A stretch of DNA of 64,000 nt from Crassaminicella profunda. GTDB taxonomy: Bacteria; Bacillota; Clostridia; Peptostreptococcales; Thermotaleaceae. Position 1 is the first letter of the stretch. Every line of letters begins with the position of its first letter. Position numbers and translations under genes: made by a program. This document shows, piece by piece, positions 7,468-15,330 of the stretch. The stretch is from NCBI RefSeq assembly GCF_019884785.1, contig NZ_CP082326.1:1233355-1297354 (forward strand). Reading direction: 5' to 3'. Below the pieces are notes generated by a model. It did not search any database. It had not been told where the DNA came from and was given only the letters and a program-made list of their open reading frames with translations.

Positions 7468-9744
7468 ATGAAAAAGCTATTAATTTTTACTGCCTCTACA
7501 GGAGGAGGGCATAATCAAGCTGCTGGATCCTTAGAAGAATTATTTGAGGCAAATGGATATGATGTTGTGATATTAGATGCTTTAAAAGAGGCTAATAAAG
7601 TAATAAATTGCATAATAACAGATGGGTATGAATTATTGGTGAAAAGATTGCCTAAGGCATATAGAGAACTGTATAGAAAGAGTGATGGAAAAAAAATAAA
7701 CTTAGGAATGGTTCATGTGATAACAAAATTGATGGAAGAAAAAATATACCATCTAATACAAGAAAATCAACCAGATATTATTATTGCTACCCATCCCTTT
7801 GTAGTAAATATCATTGGAGAACTCAAGAGAAAAGGAAAAATATCCATACCTTTTATGTCTATTGTTACGGATTATAAAGCACATCAGACTTACATTCATG
7901 AAAAGGTAGATGCTTACATTACAGGAAGTGATTATACAAAGATAGGCATGATAAAAAAAGGAGTAAAAGAGGAAAGAATTTTTCCGTATGGGATTCCTAT
8001 ACGAAAGGAATTTTTTATATGTTCTATTGATAAAAAAAAGAATAAAGAGGACATATTTACATTGTTACTAATGGGTGGAAGTATGGGACTTAAGGCTATG
8101 GAGAAGGTTTTGAAAAATATAATGAGCAGTAATAATAAAATAAAGATCATTACTGTTTGTGGAAATAATAAAAAGCTAAAAAAGAAAATAGAAAAGAAGT
8201 ACCAAGGGAAATTCAAAAACAAAGAAGTGTTTGTATATGGATTCACTAAAAATATCCCTGAATTAATGGAAATATCAGATGTGATTATTACAAAGCCAGG
8301 GGGATTGACAGTTTCAGAAGCTATCGTTAAAAATATTCCTATGATTATCCCTTATGTGATTCCAGGGCAAGAAGAAGAAAATGCAGATTTTTTAGTACAG
8401 TCGGGAGTAGCTCTTAGAGCGAAAAAGATAAAGCATATAGCAGATACGATAGATGGGTTGATAGAAAAGCCGCAAGAATTAACAAATATGAAAAGAAAAC
8501 TAAAAGATTTATCCAAAATGTATGATAGAGGAAGTATTGTTCAATTAGCTGATGAATTGATACGAAAATATTCAAATAAAATAAATGATAACAAAAAAGA
8601 GCATGTTCTAGTATTAACAGCAAATTTTGGATCAGGGCATGTAACGGTTGCAAAAGCAATAAAAGAACAGTTAGCAGTATATAATAATCGATTAAATATA
8701 AAAGTTATTGACATATTTGAAATCCTTAGTCCTCATTTAAATAATGAGTTATATAAAGGATATGAAGTTTTAATCAAAAAGACTCACAATATTTATAATT
8801 ATTTCTACCGAAAAAAATCTAATAAAGAAATAGGTATGGATAAAATTATTTATAAGATATATTTATCAAAAATAGCAAAATATATTCAAAAATTGAATCC
8901 TAAATTTATTGTGTCTACTTTTCCAGTATGTTCTGGTTTTGTATCTATGTATAAGGGAAAATATAAAAGCACCCTGCCACTCATTACTTGTATGACAGAT
9001 GTAGTGGATCATTGTGAATGGATTTATCCTAATACAGATAAATATTTGGTACCAACGAATAAGATAAAAGAACAGTTCATTTATAAAGGTATTCATAAAG
9101 ATAAGATTTATGTTACAGGGATTCCTGTAAGGAAAGATTTTTTAGATAAATATGAAAATGAGAAGATTAGAAGAACGTTAAACATAAAGGATAGTGAATT
9201 TGTTTTATTAATGATGGGTGGAGGTCTAGGCCTTTTACCTAAAGATAAGGAGTTATATGAGTGGTTAGACAGTCTAGAAAATGTTAAAACCATTATTGTA
9301 ACAGGGACGAATAAGAAGCAATATAGAGATTTGGTTCAGAATTTAAATTTAAAAAATACTATTGTGAAAGGATTTACTAATGAAGTAGCAGGGCTTATGA
9401 AACATGCGGATCTATTAATTACAAAAGCAGGGGGCGTAAGTATTTTTGAAGCTATTCATTCAGAGCTACCGATGATTGTTTATGAACCTATTTTAGCACA
9501 GGAAATAGAAAATGGTAAATTTATTGAAAACAGTGGAATCGGTGAAATTATAAAAAATACGAAGGAATTAAAAGAAAAAGTTAATACGTTTATAAAGAAT
9601 AGAGAAAAAAGAACTCAATTAAAAATGAATATAAAAAGAATAAAACAACAATCTGATAGCAGAGAATTTATAGACTGTATTTCAGAAATTTATGGAGAAG
9701 ATCTAAAAAAAGAAAAAATAATATTAAAAAGGAAGATGATATAA
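7468..9744 (+). CDS. Tandem-duplicated MGDG-synthase-type (GT28) glycosyltransferase
   Basis: 758 residues, about twice the usual 370-390 for UgtP/MGDG-synthase-like enzymes. Module 1 (about 1-370) has STGGGHNQAAGS near residue 9 and TKPGGLTVSEAI near 271. Module 2 (about 375-745) has TANFGSGHVTVAKAI near 380 and TKAGGVSIFEAI near 650. Both modules keep the glycine-rich acceptor loop and the nucleotide-sugar motif, so both may be active. The family transfers glucose or galactose from UDP-sugar to diacylglycerol at the membrane face. It is the first gene of a four-gene operon after box C. Confidence 0.9.
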   Translation: MKKLLIFTASTGGGHNQAAGSLEELFEANGYDVVILDALKEANKVINCIITDGYELLVKRLPKAYRELYRKSDGKKINLGMVHVITKLMEEKIYHLIQENQPDIIIATHPFVVNIIGELKRKGKISIPFMSIVTDYKAHQTYIHEKVDAYITGSDYTKIGMIKKGVKEERIFPYGIPIRKEFFICSIDKKKNKEDIFTLLLMGGSMGLKAMEKVLKNIMSSNNKIKIITVCGNNKKLKKKIEKKYQGKFKNKEVFVYGFTKNIPELMEISDVIITKPGGLTVSEAIVKNIPMIIPYVIPGQEEENADFLVQSGVALRAKKIKHIADTIDGLIEKPQELTNMKRKLKDLSKMYDRGSIVQLADELIRKYSNKINDNKKEHVLVLTANFGSGHVTVAKAIKEQLAVYNNRLNIKVIDIFEILSPHLNNELYKGYEVLIKKTHNIYNYFYRKKSNKEIGMDKIIYKIYLSKIAKYIQKLNPKFIVSTFPVCSGFVSMYKGKYKSTLPLITCMTDVVDHCEWIYPNTDKYLVPTNKIKEQFIYKGIHKDKIYVTGIPVRKDFLDKYENEKIRRTLNIKDSEFVLLMMGGGLGLLPKDKELYEWLDSLENVKTIIVTGTNKKQYRDLVQNLNLKNTIVKGFTNEVAGLMKHADLLITKAGGVSIFEAIHSELPMIVYEPILAQEIENGKFIENSGIGEIIKNTKELKEKVNTFIKNREKRTQLKMNIKRIKQQSDSREFIDCISEIYGEDLKKEKIILKRKMI

Positions 9745-10464
9745 GTGAAAATTATATTGTTTTTAATATTTCTTTTTATGATATATGGAGTGATTCCTAA
9801 TCATTACTATAAATATATATCAAGAAAAGTCATTAGAAAAATGGATGCTAAACAAAAACAAATTGCTTTAACTTTTGATGACGGACCTGACCCTAGATAT
9901 ACTCATGAACTTTTGGATCTATTGAAAGATTATAATATTCAGGCTACTTTTTTTCTAGTAGCTGAAAAATCCTTAAAAAATAGAGATATTCTTGAAAGAA
10001 TCATTCATGAAGGACATAGTATTGGCCTCCATTCTTTATCTCACAAACATGCATGGCTGAGTATGCCTTTTGAGACAAAAAAAGATTTTGAAAAGTCCAT
10101 GAAAATATTCAAAGAACTTAAGGTAAATCTAAAATTTTTCAGACCTCCCTGGGGAACTTTTAATATACTTACCCAATATTTTGCAAAAAAACTGGGGCTA
10201 GAGACCATATTATGGTCTATTAATGGAAGAGATTGGAGTAGTCAGGTTACATCAAAAGAGATAGCTAAAAGAATTATGAATTATATTCAAGATGGCGATA
10301 TCATACTCCTTCATGATAGCGGTGGGGCAGAAGGGGCGCCTAAAAGAACATTAGAAGCGCTAAAGGAAATTATCCCAAAGCTTAAAAATGATGGATACAA
10401 ATTTGTGACTATAGATGAAAAAGTAGGTGATTTAGAACATGAAAAAGCTATTCAAACTTATTGA
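9745..10464 (+). CDS. Polysaccharide deacetylase (NodB/CE4 family)
   Basis: 239 residues, GTG start directly after the glycosyltransferase stop. An N-terminal hydrophobic segment (1-18) anchors or exports it. CE4 motifs in order: LTFDDGPDPRYTHE near residue 43 (catalytic Asp, metal Asp), HSLSHKHAW near 94 (two metal His), RPPWG near 134 (catalytic Arg), and DIILLHDSGG near 183 (catalytic His). It probably removes acetyl groups from a cell-surface glycan or glycolipid. It overlaps the next gene by 26 bp. Confidence 0.92.
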   Translation: MKIILFLIFLFMIYGVIPNHYYKYISRKVIRKMDAKQKQIALTFDDGPDPRYTHELLDLLKDYNIQATFFLVAEKSLKNRDILERIIHEGHSIGLHSLSHKHAWLSMPFETKKDFEKSMKIFKELKVNLKFFRPPWGTFNILTQYFAKKLGLETILWSINGRDWSSQVTSKEIAKRIMNYIQDGDIILLHDSGGAEGAPKRTLEALKEIIPKLKNDGYKFVTIDEKVGDLEHEKAIQTY

Positions 10465-10957
10465 GAGAAGTGTTGTGAAAATCAATAATTGGAAGCATGT
10501 GCCTAATTCAAAAAGAAAACTATTATATATCTGCCCTCATGTATACAAAGGAAGAACAATAGAAATTTTAGATGGGACAATGATTAAAAATGGAGACGTA
10601 GTAGCAGAAATGCATATAGATAATTTGAAAGTTGATCAATTAGAAAATGATTATAGAAAACTCTTTAGAAGATTGAAAGAAGAATTACAAGCTTTAAGCA
10701 ACCTGATAATCAATGAAAAGGAATTTGAAGAGATTAAGGCATATCATGGAACCACTTTATTATATCCTCTTGCAAAGAAGCAGGGGTTTACCATTGTAGA
10801 GATGGATAAAGGACCTAAAAAATACTTTTTAATCTTATGGGAAAACATATTGAGAATTGTATTTAAAAAAGATAAAAAAATAAGAGATAGACTTAGGACG
10901 CCAAAAGAATGCTGGATTTCTAAAGGTCAATTACTACAAAAGTATATAGGAACTTAA
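10439..10957 (+). CDS. YkoP-like protein of glycolipid operon
   Basis: 172 residues, soluble and basic. It resembles the YkoP-like domain that in bacilli is linked or fused to polysaccharide deacetylases beside YkoN-type glycosyltransferases; the same neighbours occur here. Notable segments are LYICPHVYKGRTIEILDGT near residue 28, HIDNLKV near 60 and GTTLLYPLAKKQGF near 105. Biochemical function unknown. It is translationally coupled to the deacetylase gene by overlap. Confidence 0.6.
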   Translation: MKKLFKLIERSVVKINNWKHVPNSKRKLLYICPHVYKGRTIEILDGTMIKNGDVVAEMHIDNLKVDQLENDYRKLFRRLKEELQALSNLIINEKEFEEIKAYHGTTLLYPLAKKQGFTIVEMDKGPKKYFLILWENILRIVFKKDKKIRDRLRTPKECWISKGQLLQKYIGT

Positions 10958-10967
10958 GGAGAAGCAA

Positions 10968-11981
10968 ATGATAAAAAAGAGCATGAATTATGTTGTATTA
11001 TTCTTACTGATTATTCTTACATTTTGGATACTTATAGCAAATAATGATTTTTCAAGATTACCCTATTTATTAACAAAGATCGATAAAGGATATTTTAGCC
11101 TAGCTATAGGATGTATGCTTTTATATTGGATAGTGAACACCATCATATTGATAGATACTTCAAAAATGGTTTATTCTCAATTAACCTTTAAAAAGGCTTT
11201 TAAAATAACTATGATTGGACAATATTATAGTGCCATTACCCCTTTTGCAAGTGGAGGACAGCCAGCACAAATTTATTATATGACAAAGGATAAAATTTGT
11301 ACTGGTAAAGGAACATCTATTTTAATGATCAAGTTTATGATTTATCAAATGGTTGTAACGGTTTATGCTATTATTATGTTTTTATTGAAATGGAATGATC
11401 TTTCTAAGGATATAGCTATTGCATTGCCCTTTATACTTACAGGTATATGCATAAGCTTTATAGGAATTTTTATGATCTTTTTATTATTTTTTAATGAGAA
11501 CATTGTGGGAAAGATTTTTAATATGATTTTAAAACATTTAAAGAAATTTAACAATGTAAATAACCTTGAAAGGAAATTAGAAGAATATTTAGTTGAATAT
11601 ACTGAAAGTATTAAGGAATTAAAAAAACATAGAGGGGTGGCAATAAAGCTTTCGTGTATGACTTTCTTACAATTAACCTGCTATTTTAGTATAACTTATT
11701 TTATCTATATTGCATTTGGTCTAAAAGACGCTTCTATCATTGACATTATTGCTCTTCAATCTTTATTGTATATGGCAGTTTCTTTTATACCTACCCCAGG
11801 AACTGTTGGAGCATCAGAAGGTGGATTTCATATTCTTTTCAGTTTTTTATTCAAAGAGAATTTCCTTATATATGCCATGCTCCTATGGAGAATCATTAGC
11901 TATTATTCATGTATCATAATAGGTGGATTAACAACTCTTTTAATCCATTTTAAAGAATCTAAAAAGAAAGCAACCGTATAA
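10968..11981 (+). CDS. LPG synthase TM-region/flippase-like integral membrane protein
   Basis: 337 residues with about eight membrane helices. Family signatures are TPFASGGQPAQIYYM near residue 84 and IPTPGTVGASEGGF near 269. The PF03706 group covers the N-terminal flippase part of MprF and related lipid flippases; no aminoacyl-transferase domain is attached. As last gene after a glycosyltransferase and deacetylase it may move the glycolipid product across the membrane. Confidence 0.85.
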   Translation: MIKKSMNYVVLFLLIILTFWILIANNDFSRLPYLLTKIDKGYFSLAIGCMLLYWIVNTIILIDTSKMVYSQLTFKKAFKITMIGQYYSAITPFASGGQPAQIYYMTKDKICTGKGTSILMIKFMIYQMVVTVYAIIMFLLKWNDLSKDIAIALPFILTGICISFIGIFMIFLLFFNENIVGKIFNMILKHLKKFNNVNNLERKLEEYLVEYTESIKELKKHRGVAIKLSCMTFLQLTCYFSITYFIYIAFGLKDASIIDIIALQSLLYMAVSFIPTPGTVGASEGGFHILFSFLFKENFLIYAMLLWRIISYYSCIIIGGLTTLLIHFKESKKKATV

Positions 11982-11997
11982 ATGGTTGCTTTTTTTA
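11967..11997 (+). terminator. Terminator of glycolipid operon
   Basis: Stem AAAGCAACC / GGTTGCTTT overlapping the stop codon, followed by seven T. Confidence 0.9.
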
Positions 11998-12008
11998 CTT
12001 TTTAACAC

Positions 12009-12075
12009 TTTTAAATGAATTCTAATGAAATTTTAATGTACATCACATAAAGTGTTAATGTTCATCCATCATAAT
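12009..12075 (+). promoter_or_regulatory. Box D: five 11-bp activator units plus -10, upstream of Fe-S operon
   Basis: TTTTAAA 12009, TTCTAAT 12020, TTTTAAT 12031, a weak ATCACAT 12042 and TGTTAAT 12053, with CATAAT at 12070-12075. The 17-bp distance from last unit to -10 matches boxes A-C. Confidence 0.7.
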
Positions 12076-12141
12076 AAAAACATAGAAATAAGAGATTAAA
12101 AAATAATCCCTATACAATTAAGAATAAAGGAATGATGCCAG

Positions 12142-13386
12142 GTGAATAAAAAATTGAATGAAAGAATTTTAGAGATTTATAAAAATAATGTGTTACAAAC
12201 ATTAAATGATTTAAGAAAGGATCAGACATGTCCTGAAAATAGTGAATATTTTTTTAGATTAGCCCAAGAGTATTTTCTTAAAAATAAAACAGAGAATAAC
12301 CCTCCGAAGATAGGCTTGATTGGTACATGTATTCCTGAGGAAATTATTTATGCATTAGGGGCACAACCCCTATGGATTTTAGGTGGAAGTTTTGGAGCAG
12401 GACTTGCTGCGGATGAATATGTGCCAAGAGATACAGACCCAATAGTAAGATCAACTATAGGAATGATCAAATCTGGTTTAGTTCCTAGTATTTATGATTG
12501 TAAAGCAATCATTACACCCGTAGCTTATGATGGAGAAAGAAAAATGGTGGGGGTTCTTTCAAAGGATATGGAGGTGTGGCCTGTTGAAATTCCACCAATT
12601 AAAGGGAATGCAAGTTCTAATCTTAAGTGGCTACAACAAATTGATAAAATTAGGACTTTGATGGAAAAGAAGATAGGAAAAAAAATAAATGAACAAAATT
12701 TAATGGTTGCAGCAAAACGGGTTCGTTTAGCAAAACTTCAGATAAAAGAATTAATGGAAATAAAGAAAAAAAATCCTCAAAGTATTTCTGGAAGTTTAAT
12801 GCTTTTTATTATGAACACCTATTATTTTAATAATGATCTCAAAAGATGGATTGATGAAATGAAAACATTCAATAAGGAATTAAAAAATAGAATGAAAAAC
12901 CATGAAGGTTATGATACAAAGCCTAAAATACTCATTATGGGTTCTCCTATTTATTTTCCAAATATGAAGATACCAAAATTATTAGAGGAATTAGGAGCAG
13001 AGGTAGCTGCTTTTGAGATGGAAGGACGTTTTCTATATAAAGATGAGATTACTCCTTATGATAGTTCTTTAAAGGGTCTCCTCTATCATATTGCATTAAA
13101 GCATTATTTGTATGATTATTCTCCATATTTTATCTCAAATGAAGATAGAATGAGCTTACTAAAAAACATTGCTAGGACCCGTAAGATTAAAGGTATTCTT
13201 TATCATGTGTTAAAGGGACATTTGTCCTACGATTTTGAATTAGAAGATATTGAAAAAGCCTTTAGCAAAGAGGGAATCCCTGTGTTTCGAATAGAAACAG
13301 ATTATAATTATGAAGATATTGAACAATTAAGAATACGTACAGAAGCGGTAATAGAAATGCTATCAACAAAAGAAATAAATCATTAG
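12142..13386 (+). CDS. 2-hydroxyacyl-CoA dehydratase/double-cubane family protein lacking cluster cysteines
   Basis: 414 residues, GTG start. It is clearly homologous to the second copy at 15331 along its whole length: IPEEIIYALGA near residue 64, PRDTDPIVRS near 95, GSPIYFPNMKIP near 267, SYDFELEDIEKAF near 362 and a YEDIEQLRIR tail. It keeps only Cys30, Cys63 and Cys120. At places where the partner has Cys110, Cys140 and Cys373 this protein has Asp, Tyr and His; the LCGG and CTC motifs are also lost. It therefore probably cannot hold the usual Fe-S cluster and may be a structural or substrate-binding partner. Confidence 0.85.
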   Translation: MNKKLNERILEIYKNNVLQTLNDLRKDQTCPENSEYFFRLAQEYFLKNKTENNPPKIGLIGTCIPEEIIYALGAQPLWILGGSFGAGLAADEYVPRDTDPIVRSTIGMIKSGLVPSIYDCKAIITPVAYDGERKMVGVLSKDMEVWPVEIPPIKGNASSNLKWLQQIDKIRTLMEKKIGKKINEQNLMVAAKRVRLAKLQIKELMEIKKKNPQSISGSLMLFIMNTYYFNNDLKRWIDEMKTFNKELKNRMKNHEGYDTKPKILIMGSPIYFPNMKIPKLLEELGAEVAAFEMEGRFLYKDEITPYDSSLKGLLYHIALKHYLYDYSPYFISNEDRMSLLKNIARTRKIKGILYHVLKGHLSYDFELEDIEKAFSKEGIPVFRIETDYNYEDIEQLRIRTEAVIEMLSTKEINH

Positions 13387-13395
13387 GAGGAATTA

Positions 13396-14397
13396 ATGAT
13401 GGAATTGAATAAAAACATATTCAAAAACAGAAAAATTTGTATAATTGTTGCAATTGTAGCAGTTATGTGTACATGCTTTTCAATACTTGATTACTATAAA
13501 GACGGTTTTTATGATGGTGAGAATATTTATAGAAGTAAAAATATAAAGGTTAAGTATGATGCTCAAGGACAATCAAAAACATTTTATCAATCTTTATGGT
13601 GGAAAAAAGATTTATTTGGGGATATTACCCTTAATAAAAGTGCTAGTTTATCAGATAAGATCGCTGAAGTTTATGTAAAAACAGGATGGAATGAAACAAA
13701 TCGAGTGGAATTATCACAAGAACAAACTACAGATATTAGTTGCTATGGGCCTACCCTATTAGGAGCACGTATAGATGCAGGTATTCAAGATATAGATGGA
13801 GATGGAAAGAAGGAACAAGTATATTATTATGGACAAACAGCTATAAATGGTAGAGGTTTTGATGGAGATGGTGATGGAGACGGTGATGGTGATGAAGATG
13901 GACCTTTTCACAAGGGCTATGATCAAAAAAATAGAAATACAAATTTTCAATATAAGCATTTAACATTTGAAAACATTGAAAAAATGAGCTTAGGAATTAT
14001 TCCAGCAGAAGAAAGTGTTTTTCAAGTATTGTTTAAGGGTGAACCATTAGTAAACAAAGAGATAAAAATCATATCAGAATCAGGACTCAATGAGGTAGTA
14101 AGGACTAATATGGATGGATATTTTTATATAAAAGACTTGAGGGTTGCAACAAATGGGATGAATGTAATCTATAAAGATGATTCATCAGAAAAAGGAGAAA
14201 ATACTTATCATATTCTAAACTATAAGGTGCAGGATTTAGACAATAGAGGATTTTTTTCTACTGGAAAATTAATAGGATTAATAATAATCATGATTTTAGG
14301 CGTCATTGGAGTAAATAAGCTGTTAATAGAAAAAAGAAGAAAGGTAAATAATGAACTTCTTTTCGAAATGAATGATTTAGAAAAGGAGGACCAATAG
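13396..14397 (+). CDS. Bitopic membrane protein with Asp/Gly-rich repeat and Ig-like domain
   Basis: 333 residues after AGGAGG. TM1 at about 13-31, a large extracytoplasmic part, and TM2 at about 291-310 with a short basic cytoplasmic tail. The outer part has a Ca-loop-like DIDGDGKKE near 132, an Asp/Gly run at 155-169, and a beta domain of carboxypeptidase-regulatory or DUF4198 type (LVNKEIKII, then TNMDGYFYIKDL) near 218-250. No enzyme motif seen. Lying between the Fe-S protein genes it is probably an outer-face partner of the complex, perhaps a metal or ion-binding one. Confidence 0.7.
   Translation: MMELNKNIFKNRKICIIVAIVAVMCTCFSILDYYKDGFYDGENIYRSKNIKVKYDAQGQSKTFYQSLWWKKDLFGDITLNKSASLSDKIAEVYVKTGWNETNRVELSQEQTTDISCYGPTLLGARIDAGIQDIDGDGKKEQVYYYGQTAINGRGFDGDGDGDGDGDEDGPFHKGYDQKNRNTNFQYKHLTFENIEKMSLGIIPAEESVFQVLFKGEPLVNKEIKIISESGLNEVVRTNMDGYFYIKDLRVATNGMNVIYKDDSSEKGENTYHILNYKVQDLDNRGFFSTGKLIGLIIIMILGVIGVNKLLIEKRRKVNNELLFEMNDLEKEDQ
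13861..13902 (+). repeat. GATGGN in-frame microsatellite in the membrane protein gene
   Basis: About seven units of GATGGA/GATGGT/GACGGT encoding Gly-Asp pairs. Units are near identical, so copy number may vary between strains without a frame change. Confidence 0.75.
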
Positions 14398-15324
14398 ATG
14401 AGAAGATTAGTACCAAGATTAAGATGGATCATTTTAATATTAAGTTTTATTCTCCTTACTTTTGGTGTTCAAATTGTTGGAACAAGAATCTATAATTTGA
14501 AACTTCCCATACTCCAATGTGTTTATAATAAGGACTATTTAGTAGAAGGAAGCTGTTATACTATTACGGAATTTGGAGAGTGGTTTATGAACAATTTAAC
14601 CCTTGGAAATATGATGAGTGTTTTATTTTTCGTAGGCTCAACCATCCTCTTGATCATTATATTTGGTAGATTATTATGTGGTTTTGTATGTCCTTTTGGG
14701 TTTATACAAGATGTATTGACTTTTATACGTGAAAAACTGCATATACCAGCTGTGAGGTTTTCTGAAAAGACAAGAGAGAAGCTAAAATTAATAAAATGGA
14801 TACTGCTTTTTATATTTCTAGTAGGGTTTGAATTGTGTGAACTGTGTCCTGTACGAGCTATTATTCCTCCATTGACAGGAAGTGGACTCGAAATGGATGG
14901 TTTAAGTGTGGTAGTTGCAATAGTTGTCATTGTTGGTGGATTTTTTAAAGATCGACTGTGGTGTAATTACTGTCCCATGGGATACTTAGTTGGGATTTTC
15001 CATAAATTTTCTTTCATAAAATTAAAAAAAGATTGTACAGCATGTACAGAATGTGGGATTTGTTATGAAGCTTGTCCTATGGATATAAAGAGTATTTATA
15101 CAGAAAGAGAAAAGGAAGATATTACTAAAAATGATTGTATATTCTGTATGAAATGCATAGATCAGTGTCCAGAGGACAAAGCCATAAAGACTACATTTTT
15201 AGGAAAAGAGATATATTCTTCTTCTAGAGATAATTTCCACAAAAACCATAAAATCTATGGAAACCTTGAAAAGAAGAAGGATGTATCGAAATTGTGGGAA
15301 CCATCAGAAAGTAGGAAGGGGTAG
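14398..15324 (+). CDS. NapH/MauN-type membrane polyferredoxin
   Basis: 308 residues with four to five membrane helices and many cysteines. Motifs in order: CGFVCPFGFIQD at 94-105, CELCP at 147-151, CNYCP at 189-193, then two ferredoxin-type 4Fe-4S motifs at the cytoplasmic end, CTACTECGICYEACP at 213-227 and CIFCMKCIDQCP at 247-258. Such proteins pass electrons between the quinone pool or membrane and soluble or outer partners. Here it could supply low-potential electrons to the activator/double-cubane proteins encoded next door. Confidence 0.9.
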   Translation: MRRLVPRLRWIILILSFILLTFGVQIVGTRIYNLKLPILQCVYNKDYLVEGSCYTITEFGEWFMNNLTLGNMMSVLFFVGSTILLIIIFGRLLCGFVCPFGFIQDVLTFIREKLHIPAVRFSEKTREKLKLIKWILLFIFLVGFELCELCPVRAIIPPLTGSGLEMDGLSVVVAIVVIVGGFFKDRLWCNYCPMGYLVGIFHKFSFIKLKKDCTACTECGICYEACPMDIKSIYTEREKEDITKNDCIFCMKCIDQCPEDKAIKTTFLGKEIYSSSRDNFHKNHKIYGNLEKKKDVSKLWEPSESRKG

Positions 15325-15330
15325 ACTGGA

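Noticed and set aside
7932-8246. Phe-rich open frame antisense to the glycosyltransferase gene
   Set aside because: Its composition (Phe, Leu, Ile runs) is the mirror of a Lys/Asn/Glu-rich gene; no start signals.
13861-13902. Dockerin or EF-hand domain from the Asp/Gly run
   Set aside because: The run lacks the spaced ligand pattern and helices of dockerins; only the separate DIDGDGKKE is Ca-loop-like.
14556-14930. Long open frame antisense to the polyferredoxin gene
   Set aside because: It has no ribosome site and low-complexity composition, and it lies wholly within a well-supported gene on the other strand.
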